A stretch of DNA of 18,874 nt, taken from JBGOUV01 sp041477815. Lineage in GTDB: Bacteria; Acidobacteriota; Terriglobia; Bryobacterales; JACQDG01. Where the stretch lies: the NCBI GenBank assembly GCA_041477815.1, contig JBGOUV010000088.1, positions 1 to 18,874 of the forward strand, read 5' to 3'. Shown one piece after another: positions 1 through 6,979 of the stretch. The notes under the pieces were generated by a model. That model was not told the origin of the DNA and made no database searches. It saw nothing but the letters and a program-made list of their open reading frames with translations. The first letter of the stretch is position 1; each line of letters starts with the position of its first letter. The position numbers were made by a program, and so were the translations under genes.

Positions 1-164
1 AGCGGATTGTTCCCCACCTGGTAGATCCAGCCGTCGTACCCCGGCCCCGGCGCGCCGGCCACGTCCACCCGCGCGTGCTTCCGCAATTCGGCCACCAGCC
101 CCGCCGAGTAATCCGCCACCCCGCTCGGCTGCGGCGGCATCGGTGAAATGAAACCGAGCTTCAC
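1..164 (-). CDS. Glycosyltransferase, N-terminal part only (cut by window edge)
   Basis: Reading leftward from a GTG at 164-162, the translation begins VKLGFISPMPPQPSGVADYS and continues as an open frame to base 1. The start 'KLGFISPMPPQPSGVADY' followed by an amphipathic helix (LVAELRKHA) is the usual N-terminus of family-4-type (GT-B) glycosyltransferases, in which the Gly/Pro loop and the 'SGVADYS' segment line the acceptor site. Only about 54 residues are visible, so neither sugar nor acceptor can be named. The GTG overlaps the TGA of yggS by four bases (GTGA), which points to translational coupling at the end of a leftward operon. No separate ribosome binding site is needed. An ATG at codon 9 (MPPQ) would lose the conserved first strand, so GTG is preferred. 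Confidence 0.75.
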   Translation of the reverse strand, partial: MKLGFISPMPPQPSGVADYSAGLVAELRKHARVDVAGAPGPGYDGWIYQVGNNP

Positions 165-835
165 GCTTTGACTTTCCGCGGCCCGAAGATCGCCGTCCCC
201 ACGCGCACCAGCGTCGCCCCCTCCTCGATCGCCACCTCGAAGTCATTACTCATTCCCATGGACAGCCCGGGCAGTCCGAGCCGCTCCCCCCACTCCCGCA
301 GCCGCCGAAAATAGGGACGCGACTCCTCGCCCTTTTCGGTCCACGGCGGGATCACCATCAGACCCCGCAGCTCCAAGCCAGCCAACCCCCGCACCGCCTC
401 CACCAGGGCCGGCAGCTCCTCCTCCGAAGCCCCCGTCTTGTTCGCCTCCTCCTCCGACAGCTTCACTTCAATCAACACCGGCAAAGCCTTACCCGCCTCG
501 TGCAGCTTCCGGGCGAGTTTCAACTTATCCACCGTCTGGATCACGTCGAACAGGCCGGCGGCCACCTGCGCCTTGTTGCTCTGCAAGTGCCCGATCATGT
601 GGAAGACCGCCCCGGGCAGGTCTCCCAACTCCGGCCGCTTGCCGGCGAACTCTTGTACATAGTTCTCCCCGAAATGCCGCACGCCCGCCTCGTAGGCCTC
701 CCGAATCGCCGCCGCCGGCATCACCTTGGAGACGCCGATCAGCGTGATCTGGTCGCGCCGCCGCCCCGCCCGCGCCGCCGCCCGCGCGATCCGCTCCTCG
801 ACGCGCGCCAGCCCGTCCCGTATCACCGATCCCAT
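161..835 (-). CDS. yggS: YggS/PLPBP family pyridoxal-phosphate homeostasis protein
   Basis: 224-residue protein of the single-domain alanine-racemase-like (PROSC/YggS) family, which binds PLP and buffers vitamin B6 and amino/keto-acid pools in the cytosol; no catalytic activity is firmly established for the family. Family landmarks are in order: LIGVSK with the PLP lysine at K37, HFGENYVQE, HMIGHLQSNK, VIQTVDKLKLARKL, LRGLMVIPP, and the C-terminal LSMGMSNDFEVAIEEG and RVGTAIFGPR. The length matches the family (about 220-235). The start at 835 was chosen because the helix after it (VIRDGLARVEERIARAA) is the normal N-terminus; the open frame continues upstream only as a shadow of the neighbouring gene. 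It overlaps the upstream gene by 13 bp and the glycosyltransferase by 4 bp, so it sits in the middle of an overlapping leftward operon. No strong Shine-Dalgarno was seen, in keeping with coupling. Confidence 0.95.
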   Translation of the reverse strand: MGSVIRDGLARVEERIARAAARAGRRRDQITLIGVSKVMPAAAIREAYEAGVRHFGENYVQEFAGKRPELGDLPGAVFHMIGHLQSNKAQVAAGLFDVIQTVDKLKLARKLHEAGKALPVLIEVKLSEEEANKTGASEEELPALVEAVRGLAGLELRGLMVIPPWTEKGEESRPYFRRLREWGERLGLPGLSMGMSNDFEVAIEEGATLVRVGTAIFGPRKVKA

Positions 836-1656
836 GGGAACACCAAGCTCGGCCTCTGGGAGTACCGTTTCCTCGCGATGGTAAGGGTGTCTCCCGCCCC
901 CGGCCCCAGCTTCACCTGCCAGGGTGCGCCGTGCTCCCCGTACGCCCCCATCTGCACGATCACCGTGCGCCCCTCCACCTGGTTGGTGTTCACCAGCGTC
1001 AGGACAATCTCCTCCGGCCGGATCTTCTCCACCAGCGCAGCGACGTCCTCGGGCAGCCCCGCCCGCCGCCGCACCGGATCGAAGCACCGCACCACGCTGT
1101 GGACGATGTTCCCCGACGTCCCCGGCTCGTTGCCCCCCAGGGTCAGATTCACCAGCGCCGTCGTGGCCACCGGATTCCACCGCTGCGCCGAATCGGACGA
1201 CCGTGTATCCGCAGTACTCGGATCCTCCCGAAAACCCTGCACCCGCCGCCGGATCCCCGCCAGCTCCTGCTCGAGCGCCTGCCAGGGATACTCCGGCCGC
1301 TTCCCTTCCAGGTACGCGATCCAGGGGTCGTTGCGGATCCGCTCCCGGTCCGACGGCTTCATGGACCATAGGTAGATGTCCCGCTGCACGTCGAAGTGCT
1401 GGTTCGGGGTGTAGCCGTACCACCCGTTGTCCCCGTACTTGTTCGGCAGCCCATCGTTGCCACCCCACCGCTCCACGCACGCAAAGCGCCCCTGGGCGTC
1501 GACGTACCGGGCCGCAAACTCCTTCGCCGCCTCCGCCCCGGCCTTCAGCACCGCCCGCTCCGCCAGCGCCCAAGCCGGCGGAGCCAGAGGTTTGGTGATC
1601 ACGACGGCCGTCTGGGCCGAGGCCACACCGATCGACAACAGCAGCAGCAAGCGCAT
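823..1656 (-). CDS. Exported protein, apparently an internally deleted remnant of a larger family
   Basis: 277 residues with a Sec-type signal peptide (MRLLLLLSIGVASAQ). After it comes KPLAPPAWALAERAVL, then RFACVERWGGNDG, followed at once by NKYGDNGWYGYTPNQHF, RDIYLWSMKP, FDPVRRRAGLPEDVAALV and a C-terminal QRPSLVFPWDR. From memory, these are the two ends of a family of roughly 600 or more residues common in Acidobacteriota and Planctomycetes. In full-length members several hundred residues separate the 'GGNDG' segment from the 'YGDxGWY' segment. Here they abut around bases 1440-1455 with the frame kept. Function of the family is unknown to me. The start at 1656 is preferred over the upstream ATG at 1683 (which would add MKSKRYNAT) because a TACAAT box lies six bases before it. 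It overlaps yggS by 13 bp. It could be a pseudogene in decay or a shortened but still expressed protein. Confidence 0.65.
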   Translation of the reverse strand: MRLLLLLSIGVASAQTAVVITKPLAPPAWALAERAVLKAGAEAAKEFAARYVDAQGRFACVERWGGNDGLPNKYGDNGWYGYTPNQHFDVQRDIYLWSMKPSDRERIRNDPWIAYLEGKRPEYPWQALEQELAGIRRRVQGFREDPSTADTRSSDSAQRWNPVATTALVNLTLGGNEPGTSGNIVHSVVRCFDPVRRRAGLPEDVAALVEKIRPEEIVLTLVNTNQVEGRTVIVQMGAYGEHGAPWQVKLGPGAGDTLTIARKRYSQRPSLVFPWDR

Positions 1657-1662
1657 GGTTGC

Positions 1663-1668
1663 ATTGTA
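1663..1668 (-). promoter_or_regulatory. Candidate -10 box for the leftward operon, leaderless spacing
   Basis: On the minus strand TACAAT (1668-1663) is followed by six bases and then the ATG at 1656, so transcription starting seven bases after the box would begin at the A of the start codon. No good -35 hexamer is visible at 16-18 bp (the 17-bp position reads ACTTTA), so this is a weaker candidate than the facing uppS promoter. If true, the mRNA has no 5' untranslated region. Confidence 0.4.
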
Positions 1669-1672
1669 CCTC

Positions 1673-1701
1673 TTGCTTTTCATAATAAAGTACTTTACAA
1701 T
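1673..1701 (+). promoter_or_regulatory. Sigma-70-type promoter of uppS, predicted leaderless
   Basis: TTGCTT (1673-1678), a 17-bp spacer and TACAAT (1696-1701) form a good housekeeping-type promoter. The box is followed by AGAGAA and then the uppS ATG at 1708. The expected +1 therefore falls on the A of the ATG, predicting an mRNA without a leader. The GAGA at 1703-1706 is too close to the ATG to serve as a normal Shine-Dalgarno. Confidence 0.6.
1686..1697. promoter_or_regulatory. 12-bp perfect palindrome, candidate operator
   Basis: TAAAGTACTTTA is its own reverse complement and lies inside the 51-bp divergent promoter spacer. It fills the uppS spacer up to the first two bases of the uppS -10 box. 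A dimeric repressor bound there would block the uppS promoter and possibly the facing one. AT-rich promoter DNA makes a chance palindrome more likely than in the GC-rich surroundings, so the regulatory role is inference. Confidence 0.35.
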
Positions 1702-1707
1702 AGAGAA

Positions 1708-2523
1708 ATGGACGGCCTGCACGTAGCAATCATCATGGACGGCAACGGACGCTGGGCGACGGCCCGCGGCCGTCCGCGAGCCGACGGCCACCGCGCCGGG
1801 GCCGCGGCCGTCCGCCGCACCATAGAGGCGGCGCCCGCTCTCGGCATCGCCACCCTTACCCTCTACGCCTTCTCCACCGACAACTGGCGCCGTCCTCAGA
1901 CCGAGGTATCCACGCTCCTCGACCTGTTCGACGCCTACCTCCGCAGCGAGGCTCGCCGCTGCCGGGAGCAAGGCGTGCGCCTGCGCGTCCTCGGCGGCCG
2001 CGAGCGCCTCCCCGCCCCCCTCCAGGCAACCATCCACCGCGTGGAGCGCCTCACTGCCGCCGGCGCGGTCCTGGATCTGCGGCTGGCCATCAACTACTCC
2101 GGCCGCGATGCGATTCTGGACGCGATCAGTCGCTGCGCCCCGCCCACCCGTGAGGCCGTATCGGAGTGTCTCAGCCCCGAAGTCGACCTGCTGATTCGAA
2201 CCGGCGGCGAGCAGAGGCTCAGCGACTTCCTGTTGTGGGAGTCCGCCTACGCGGAGCTGGTCTTTACTCCCCGCATGTGGCCCGACTTCGAAGCCGCCGA
2301 CCTCCGCGCCGCCCTCCAGGAGTTCCACCGGCGGGAGCGTCGTTTCGGCCGACTGCTCAATACCGGCGTAGCTCGTGCTCGATCACTCGAACCCCCAACC
2401 CACTCCCCTGCGGCACCCACAACCTCCCCCCCTCGAACCGCACCGGCTCCTCCGCAATCTCAGTCCGGAAAGGGTTCTCCGTACGGTCGCACTCCAGCAG
2501 CTTCTCCGCCGGCGTCAGCGTAG
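1708..2523 (+). CDS. uppS: Isoprenyl (undecaprenyl-type) diphosphate synthase
   Basis: cis-Prenyltransferase that extends farnesyl diphosphate with isopentenyl diphosphate to make the C55 (or similar) carrier lipid for peptidoglycan and polysaccharide export. It acts at the cytosolic membrane face. Signature motifs: HVAIIMDGNGRWA with the catalytic Asp at D11, the HRAGAAAVR helix, YAFSTDNWRRP, the NYSGRDAI strand and RTGGEQRLSDFLLWESAYAE, followed by RRERRFGR near the normal end. Start at 1708 is required because HVAII must be included; the next ATG (1735) begins inside the motif. The catalytic domain is complete by about residue 215. The remaining 55 residues are Pro/Ser/Ala-rich, unlike the family, and lie opposite the 3' end of the convergent enolase-superfamily gene, so this tail is probably read-through to a chance stop. 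It is divergent from the yggS operon. The neighbouring glycosyltransferase fits a carrier-lipid context. Confidence 0.93.
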   Translation: MDGLHVAIIMDGNGRWATARGRPRADGHRAGAAAVRRTIEAAPALGIATLTLYAFSTDNWRRPQTEVSTLLDLFDAYLRSEARRCREQGVRLRVLGGRERLPAPLQATIHRVERLTAAGAVLDLRLAINYSGRDAILDAISRCAPPTREAVSECLSPEVDLLIRTGGEQRLSDFLLWESAYAELVFTPRMWPDFEAADLRAALQEFHRRERRFGRLLNTGVARARSLEPPTHSPAAPTTSPPRTAPAPPQSQSGKGSPYGRTPAASPPASA

Positions 2524-3475
2524 CCGGCGGCCCCGGCAGCGCGGCGTAGAAATGCAGGGCCGCGGCCAGCCCCACCGCCGACCCCCAGGCATGCGGCGTC
2601 ACATGCACCCCATAAATCGAAGCCAGCGTAGCAATCTTCAGTCCCTCGCTGATCCCGCCGCAGGCGCACAAGTCGGGCTGCGCGTAGTCCACCGCCCGAT
2701 GCCGCAGCAAGGGTTCAAACCCGAACCGCGTATACTCGCACTCCCCCCCGGCAATCGGAATCTTCAGCCGCCGCTTCACCTCCAGGTAGCCGCGCCAGTC
2801 GAGCGGCGACACCGGCTCCTCGAACCACCGCAGGTCGTACTCCTCCACCCGCCGCCCCAGCGCGATCGCCTCCACCGCGGTATAGGCATGGTTGGCGTCG
2901 ATCATGAGCTTCGTCGCCGGCCCGATCGCCCGCCGCACTCCCGCCACCAGGGGCACGTCCCGCTCCACGCCCAAGCCGACCTTCATCTTGACCGCCGTAA
3001 ACCCCTCCGCCAGGTACCCCTCCGCCTCGAGCGCAAATTTGCGCTCCATATCTCCTTGAAAATAAAACCCCGTGGCGTAGCACGGCACCGCCTCCACCTC
3101 CGCGCCTCCCAGCAGCCGGTACAGCGGGACCCCCGCCGCCTGCGCCTTAATGTCCCAAAACGCGATGTCCAGCGCGCTGATGGCCGCCACCATGGTCCCC
3201 TTCTGCCCGTAGTCCAGGCTGCGGGCGAACAGGAAGTGCCACAGCGTTTCGGTATCCCGAGGATCGCGCCCCACCACCATAGGCCCTAAGAATTCCCGCA
3301 CCGCCGCCGCGCTCGGCGCCGCCGGCCCATATGCCTCCCCCCAACCGGTCAAGCCCTCCTCGGTCCGCACCGCCATCAGCGTGGTCTCCCGCCGCCGGAA
3401 GGTCCACTGCGAAAACGCGAACGGCTCCCGCAACTCGGCCCGCAGGGGGTACACCTCCACGGCGGTGATTCTCAT
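2357..3475 (-). CDS. Mandelate racemase/muconate lactonizing family enzyme, galactarolactone cycloisomerase-like
   Basis: 372-residue enolase superfamily enzyme: N-terminal alpha+beta cap (residues 1 to about 125) and a (beta/alpha)7-beta barrel. The full mandelate-racemase-subgroup active site is visible: K163-x-K165, the Mg ligands D193, E219 and E245, and the D268/H295 dyad, almost exactly at the numbering of mandelate racemase. The segments AQPDLCACGGISE, VTPHAWGS and ECDRTENPF resemble D-galactarolactone cycloisomerase from memory, so a role in sugar-acid (galactarate/galacturonate) breakdown is the best guess. Other acid-sugar dehydratases of this subgroup remain possible. It is the last gene of a leftward operon. 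Its ATG overlaps the sirtuin TGA (ATGA, 3472-3475). Its 3' end overlaps the uppS frame by 167 bp with no visible terminator. Confidence 0.88.
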   Translation of the reverse strand: MRITAVEVYPLRAELREPFAFSQWTFRRRETTLMAVRTEEGLTGWGEAYGPAAPSAAAVREFLGPMVVGRDPRDTETLWHFLFARSLDYGQKGTMVAAISALDIAFWDIKAQAAGVPLYRLLGGAEVEAVPCYATGFYFQGDMERKFALEAEGYLAEGFTAVKMKVGLGVERDVPLVAGVRRAIGPATKLMIDANHAYTAVEAIALGRRVEEYDLRWFEEPVSPLDWRGYLEVKRRLKIPIAGGECEYTRFGFEPLLRHRAVDYAQPDLCACGGISEGLKIATLASIYGVHVTPHAWGSAVGLAAALHFYAALPGPPATLTPAEKLLECDRTENPFRTEIAEEPVRFEGGRLWVPQGSGLGVRVIEHELRRY

Positions 3476-4212
3476 GGCAACAACTCCGGCAGCGTCCGGC
3501 CGATCTCGTCGCGAACGACCAGGTCCGCCACGTCATCGAGAGGCGTCGCCGTCCGATTGACCAGGATCAACTTCGCCACCGCCCGCTTGGCCAGCGCCGG
3601 GAGCCCTGCCGCCGGGTGCACCACCAGCGACGACCCGGCCGCCAGAAACACCTCGCACCGCCGTACCGCCTCCACCGCCCGGGCCATCTCCCGTTCCGGC
3701 ATGGTCTGTCCAAACGACACGGTCGCCGCCTTCAGTATCCCTCCGCAGGCCTCGCACTCGGGCGCCAAGTCCCCGCTCTCCACTCGCCGGATCGCCTCGT
3801 CCATCGGAATCCGCCTCCCGCACGACAAACACGCCGCCCACAGATTCGTCCCGTGCAATTCAATCATCAGGTCCGGACTCTGCCCCGCCCGCTGGTGCAG
3901 CCCGTCGATATTCTGCGTGATCATGGCCCGCAGCTTCCCCCGCCGCTCCAGTTCCACAAAGGCCTCGTGACCCGGATTGGGCCGCGCGTCCCGCATCGCC
4001 GGCCACATCTCCACCCGCTGCCGCCACGCCTCCACGCGCGCCTCCCGGCTGGCGCAGAATTCATCGAACTCGATGATGCGGTTCCGCGCCCACACCCCGC
4101 CCGGACTGCGAAAATCCGGGATCCCCGACTCGGTGGAGATCCCCGCCCCGGTGAACCCGACGATGCTATTCGCAGCCGCGATCCAGCCCCGGGCTTGCGC
4201 TATGTCCGCCAT
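3472..4212 (-). CDS. NAD-dependent protein deacylase (sirtuin, SIR2 family)
   Basis: 246-residue cytosolic sirtuin that would remove acyl groups from lysines using NAD+, yielding nicotinamide and O-acyl-ADP-ribose. Motifs: GFTGAGIS at residues 19-26, ESGIPDFRSPGGVW, TQNIDGLHQRAG with N101 and D103, and the catalytic H120 in ELHGT. A four-cysteine zinc site is formed by C128, C131, C153 and C156, followed by AAGSSLVVHPAAGLP and a late LVNRTATPLD. In the loop where CobB/SIRT5-like desuccinylases carry Tyr-x-x-Arg, this protein reads W63-R-Q-R66, so long-chain or acidic acyl preference cannot be assumed. Start at 4212 is set by a TAATG overlap with the upstream TonB-C gene; an open frame to 4293 exists but is opposite no sirtuin-like sequence. 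It is the middle gene of a three-gene coupled operon. Confidence 0.93.
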   Translation of the reverse strand: MADIAQARGWIAAANSIVGFTGAGISTESGIPDFRSPGGVWARNRIIEFDEFCASREARVEAWRQRVEMWPAMRDARPNPGHEAFVELERRGKLRAMITQNIDGLHQRAGQSPDLMIELHGTNLWAACLSCGRRIPMDEAIRRVESGDLAPECEACGGILKAATVSFGQTMPEREMARAVEAVRRCEVFLAAGSSLVVHPAAGLPALAKRAVAKLILVNRTATPLDDVADLVVRDEIGRTLPELLP

Positions 4213-4919
4213 TACAAGAGTCGAAAGTGAACCGTAATCCTCGCTCTTACTGTTACCGGCTGGCCGCCCCGAAAGCCAGGCTTGAACCTCCACTGCTCCA
4301 CGGCTTCCACAGCCTTCTCATCCAACCCCAGCCCCAGACTCCGTTCCAGTCGGACGTTGTGTACGCGCCCATCCAGCCCGATGTCCACGCTTAACTCCAC
4401 GGTGCCCCCATGTCGCGCCAATCGAGCCTCTACGCTATATTCCGGATCCGTCCGGTGGATGAGCCGGGGAGCCGTGCCCGCCTCGCGCACCGGCACCACC
4501 TCCCCCTCCTCCTCCGGCGCAGGCGTGGAGGCGGCCGCTATCCGGGCCGCCCGGATGGCAAACGCCCGGGCCTGCTTTTCGTCCGCTTCCGTCGGGCGTC
4601 CGGCCTTTCGCAGCACCCGCGCCAGATGCTCCAGCGCCGTCGCCTCGTGCTCGTCCACGCCAACTGCCAGTGCCCGGGAGTAATACCCTTCCGCCCGAGC
4701 CCACTGTTCCTGCCGCTCCCACACCAGCCCCAGCCGCACCAGCGTCGTCGCCTCGCGCGACCGGTTCTCCGCCGCCGGGAGGGCCATCTCGAAGTGCCTC
4801 TCCGCCTTCAAGTACGAGCCCTTCTCCAGCGCCTCCGTGCCTCCGGCTATCAACTGCTCCCAGGTCTCCTGCCCCGCCAGCACCCCGCACAGCAACATTA
4901 AGAGTCCGACCGGCTTCAT
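4212..4919 (-). CDS. Exported TPR protein with TonB C-terminal domain
   Basis: 235 residues. The N-terminus MKPVGLLMLLCGVLAGQ is a Sec signal peptide. Residues of about 20-135 form three to four TPR-like helix pairs (for example KGSYLKAERHFEMALP and EQWARAEGYYSRALAVG). A short acidic/Pro linker (STPAPEEEGEVV) leads to a TonB-type C-terminal domain: PEYSVEARLARHGGTVELSV, LDGRVHNVRLERSLGLGLD and EAVEQWRFKPGF. Such TPR-TonB_C proteins lack the transmembrane and long Pro-rich spacer of a true TonB. They are usually thought to act in the periplasm, and the function is undefined. It is the first gene of the operon with the sirtuin and enolase-superfamily genes (TAATG junction). It is divergent from the metallohydrolase gene across only 25 bp. 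A TACTAT box lies six bases before the ATG. Confidence 0.85.
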   Translation of the reverse strand: MKPVGLLMLLCGVLAGQETWEQLIAGGTEALEKGSYLKAERHFEMALPAAENRSREATTLVRLGLVWERQEQWARAEGYYSRALAVGVDEHEATALEHLARVLRKAGRPTEADEKQARAFAIRAARIAAASTPAPEEEGEVVPVREAGTAPRLIHRTDPEYSVEARLARHGGTVELSVDIGLDGRVHNVRLERSLGLGLDEKAVEAVEQWRFKPGFRGGQPVTVRARITVHFRLL

Positions 4920-4944
4920 CTGTCAATAGTATAATGCAGCCGCT
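4920..4944. promoter_or_regulatory. 25-bp divergent promoter spacer with back-to-back -10 boxes
   Basis: The only AT-rich DNA between two divergent genes. On the plus strand TATAAT (4930-4935) lies nine bases before the ATG at 4945, predicting a leader of about three bases. On the minus strand TACTAT, or the overlapping TATACT, ends six to eight bases before the ATG at 4919. Both boxes use the same few base pairs. No acceptable -35 hexamer was found for either direction, so strength is uncertain. The position alone implies that transcripts start at or very near the start codons. Confidence 0.45.
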
Positions 4945-6978
4945 ATGCGACCCGCCGCGCTGCTCCTGTTCGGAGCCCTGGTCTGGCTCGCCTGGAGCCA
5001 GCAGCCGCCCGCGCTTCCCGAGTACACCTTCGAGGCCTCGCGCCAGGGCGCCGAGCCCGTCAATTACCCCGGGCCCTTTGCCTACCCCGACTTCGTCCGG
5101 CTGCTGGTCCGCCGCGACGGGCCGTTTCGCCTGGACGTGACGCGCGATCTGCGCGAGTGGCGGCTCACGCCGGAGCTGAACCTGTGGGACCTCCAGCTTC
5201 CCGAGGTCCTCAAACTCGAAGTCGGCGAGAGCGGCCTCAACGTCGTCGCCCAGCCGGTTCGGCTGCGCCTCGGCGCCGACACGCTCTACAACCTGCCGGT
5301 CCTCATTCGCAATACCGACTCGCAATCTATCGACGTGAAGCTCGTCGGTCGCCTGGGCGACGACGGCCCGACCGACCGCTTTCCCGCCCGCCCCGGCGTG
5401 AGCTACTTCAGCTTCAACTGGCGGCCGCGCGCGGCAGGCTCCTCGCGCGCCCAGGTTACGGTCACGGCCCCCGCCGAAACCGGCCCGAGCCGTTCCATCG
5501 ACTTTCCGGTGGACGTCGTCGGCTGGGGCGTCTTGCGCTTGCGCGTCAACCAGCCGGCCCGCGTTTACGTCACCGGCTCCGACAGCCTTTCCTACACGCC
5601 CACGCGCGGCACCCTGGCCCGTATCACGTGGTCCTCGGGCGACTACTTCTACTACACGCGTGGCGGCGAGGACGAGATCCGCCTGCCCGCGGGCCGTGCC
5701 ACCATCGAAGCGGTCCGCGGCTTCGAGTACGGACCCGCCACTGCCACCGCCGACATCGCCGCCGGGGGCACGGCGACGGCCTCGCTCGCGCTCGAACGCC
5801 GCGAGAACCTCCCGGCCGAGGGCTGGTACTCCGGCGACGTCCACATCCACGCCAACTACAACAACCACGAGTTCATCACGCCCGAGGACGTCCGCGACCA
5901 GGTCCAGGCCGAAGATCTCCACGTCGCGAACATGATGGTGGCCAACTCCAGCGGCCCGCACATCCACGATGAGCAGTACTTCGAAGGCCGCCCCCACCGG
6001 GTAAGTACCGCTCAGCACATCGTCTACTGGGTGGAGGAGATGCGCAACGCCGGGCTCTACGGACACATGTGCCTGATCGGCTTGAAGTCGCTCGTGAAGC
6101 CACTGCATACCGGCTTTACCAATAGCTCCTGGCCTTATGACTACCCACCCAACCACGTCCAGGCCGCCGCCGCCAACAGCCAGGGCGGCGCCGCCACCTA
6201 TCCCCACCCCGGTTACAACTTCACGCCCGATCCCCAAACCATGTCCGCCCGCGAGCTGCCGGTCGACCTGGCCCTGGGCTCCATCAACGCCATGGATGTG
6301 ATGAGCAATGCCAACGAGGACGCTTCCACGCCCATGTGGTACCGGCTCCTCAACACCGGCCTGAAGTGCGCCATCTCGGCCGGCACCGACAGCTTCACCA
6401 ACCGCCGCCACCACTGGCTCCCCGGCGCCGAGCGGGTGTACGTCCACGTGGGGACGCCTTTCACCTACGAGCGCTGGGTGGAGAACTACAAGGCCGGCCG
6501 CAGCTTCGCCACCAACGGCCCGATGGTGCGGTTCACGGTTGACGGTAAGGAGCCCGGCCAGGAGATACGGCTGGATCGTCCCGGTACTCTGCCGGTCGAC
6601 GTGCGGGTCACCTCGCTGATCCCGTTCGACACGGTCGAAGTGGTGAGGAACGGCAAGGTGGTGGCTTCCTCCAAGAGCGGACGCCTGACGGCCAAGGTGT
6701 CGCTGGACGAAAGCGCCTGGCTGGCCGCCCGCGTGCGCGGCCCCTACCACCGCCTCATTACCAACGACACCTTCGTCTACGCCCACACCAGTCCCGTGTA
6801 TTGCTACGTCGCCGGGCGCCCCATCGCGTCCCGCGGCGACGCCCGGTTCTTCGTCGAGTGGATCGATAAGCTGATCCTCATGGTCGAGAAGCGGGGCCGC
6901 TACCAGAACGATCAGCAGAAGCGGGAGGTGGTCGAGCTGTTCCGAAAGGGACAAGCCTATTATAAGAAGATAGAGTAG
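4945..6978 (+). CDS. Exported CehA/McbA-like PHP-fold metallohydrolase
   Basis: 677 residues with signal peptide MRPAALLLFGALVWLAWSQ. Residues of about 25-290 are beta-rich (Ig-like and carboxypeptidase-regulatory-like strands, ending IAAGGTATASLALER). The PHP-type metal-binding domain then opens with GWYSGDVHIHANYN (H300 and H302). Further candidate ligands are H421 in TYPHPGYN and D482 in SAGTDSFTNR, the usual late His and Asp of the CehA/McbA group. A C-terminal beta domain with TFVYAHTSPVYCYV follows. CehA itself hydrolyses the ester of carbaryl, but most relatives have unknown hydrolytic substrates, so none is assigned here. It is first in a three-gene rightward operon, one base from the symporter gene. 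The context suggests periplasmic release of a solute that the symporter imports. Confidence 0.85.
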   Translation: MRPAALLLFGALVWLAWSQQPPALPEYTFEASRQGAEPVNYPGPFAYPDFVRLLVRRDGPFRLDVTRDLREWRLTPELNLWDLQLPEVLKLEVGESGLNVVAQPVRLRLGADTLYNLPVLIRNTDSQSIDVKLVGRLGDDGPTDRFPARPGVSYFSFNWRPRAAGSSRAQVTVTAPAETGPSRSIDFPVDVVGWGVLRLRVNQPARVYVTGSDSLSYTPTRGTLARITWSSGDYFYYTRGGEDEIRLPAGRATIEAVRGFEYGPATATADIAAGGTATASLALERRENLPAEGWYSGDVHIHANYNNHEFITPEDVRDQVQAEDLHVANMMVANSSGPHIHDEQYFEGRPHRVSTAQHIVYWVEEMRNAGLYGHMCLIGLKSLVKPLHTGFTNSSWPYDYPPNHVQAAAANSQGGAATYPHPGYNFTPDPQTMSARELPVDLALGSINAMDVMSNANEDASTPMWYRLLNTGLKCAISAGTDSFTNRRHHWLPGAERVYVHVGTPFTYERWVENYKAGRSFATNGPMVRFTVDGKEPGQEIRLDRPGTLPVDVRVTSLIPFDTVEVVRNGKVVASSKSGRLTAKVSLDESAWLAARVRGPYHRLITNDTFVYAHTSPVYCYVAGRPIASRGDARFFVEWIDKLILMVEKRGRYQNDQQKREVVELFRKGQAYYKKIE

Positions 6979-6979
6979 A

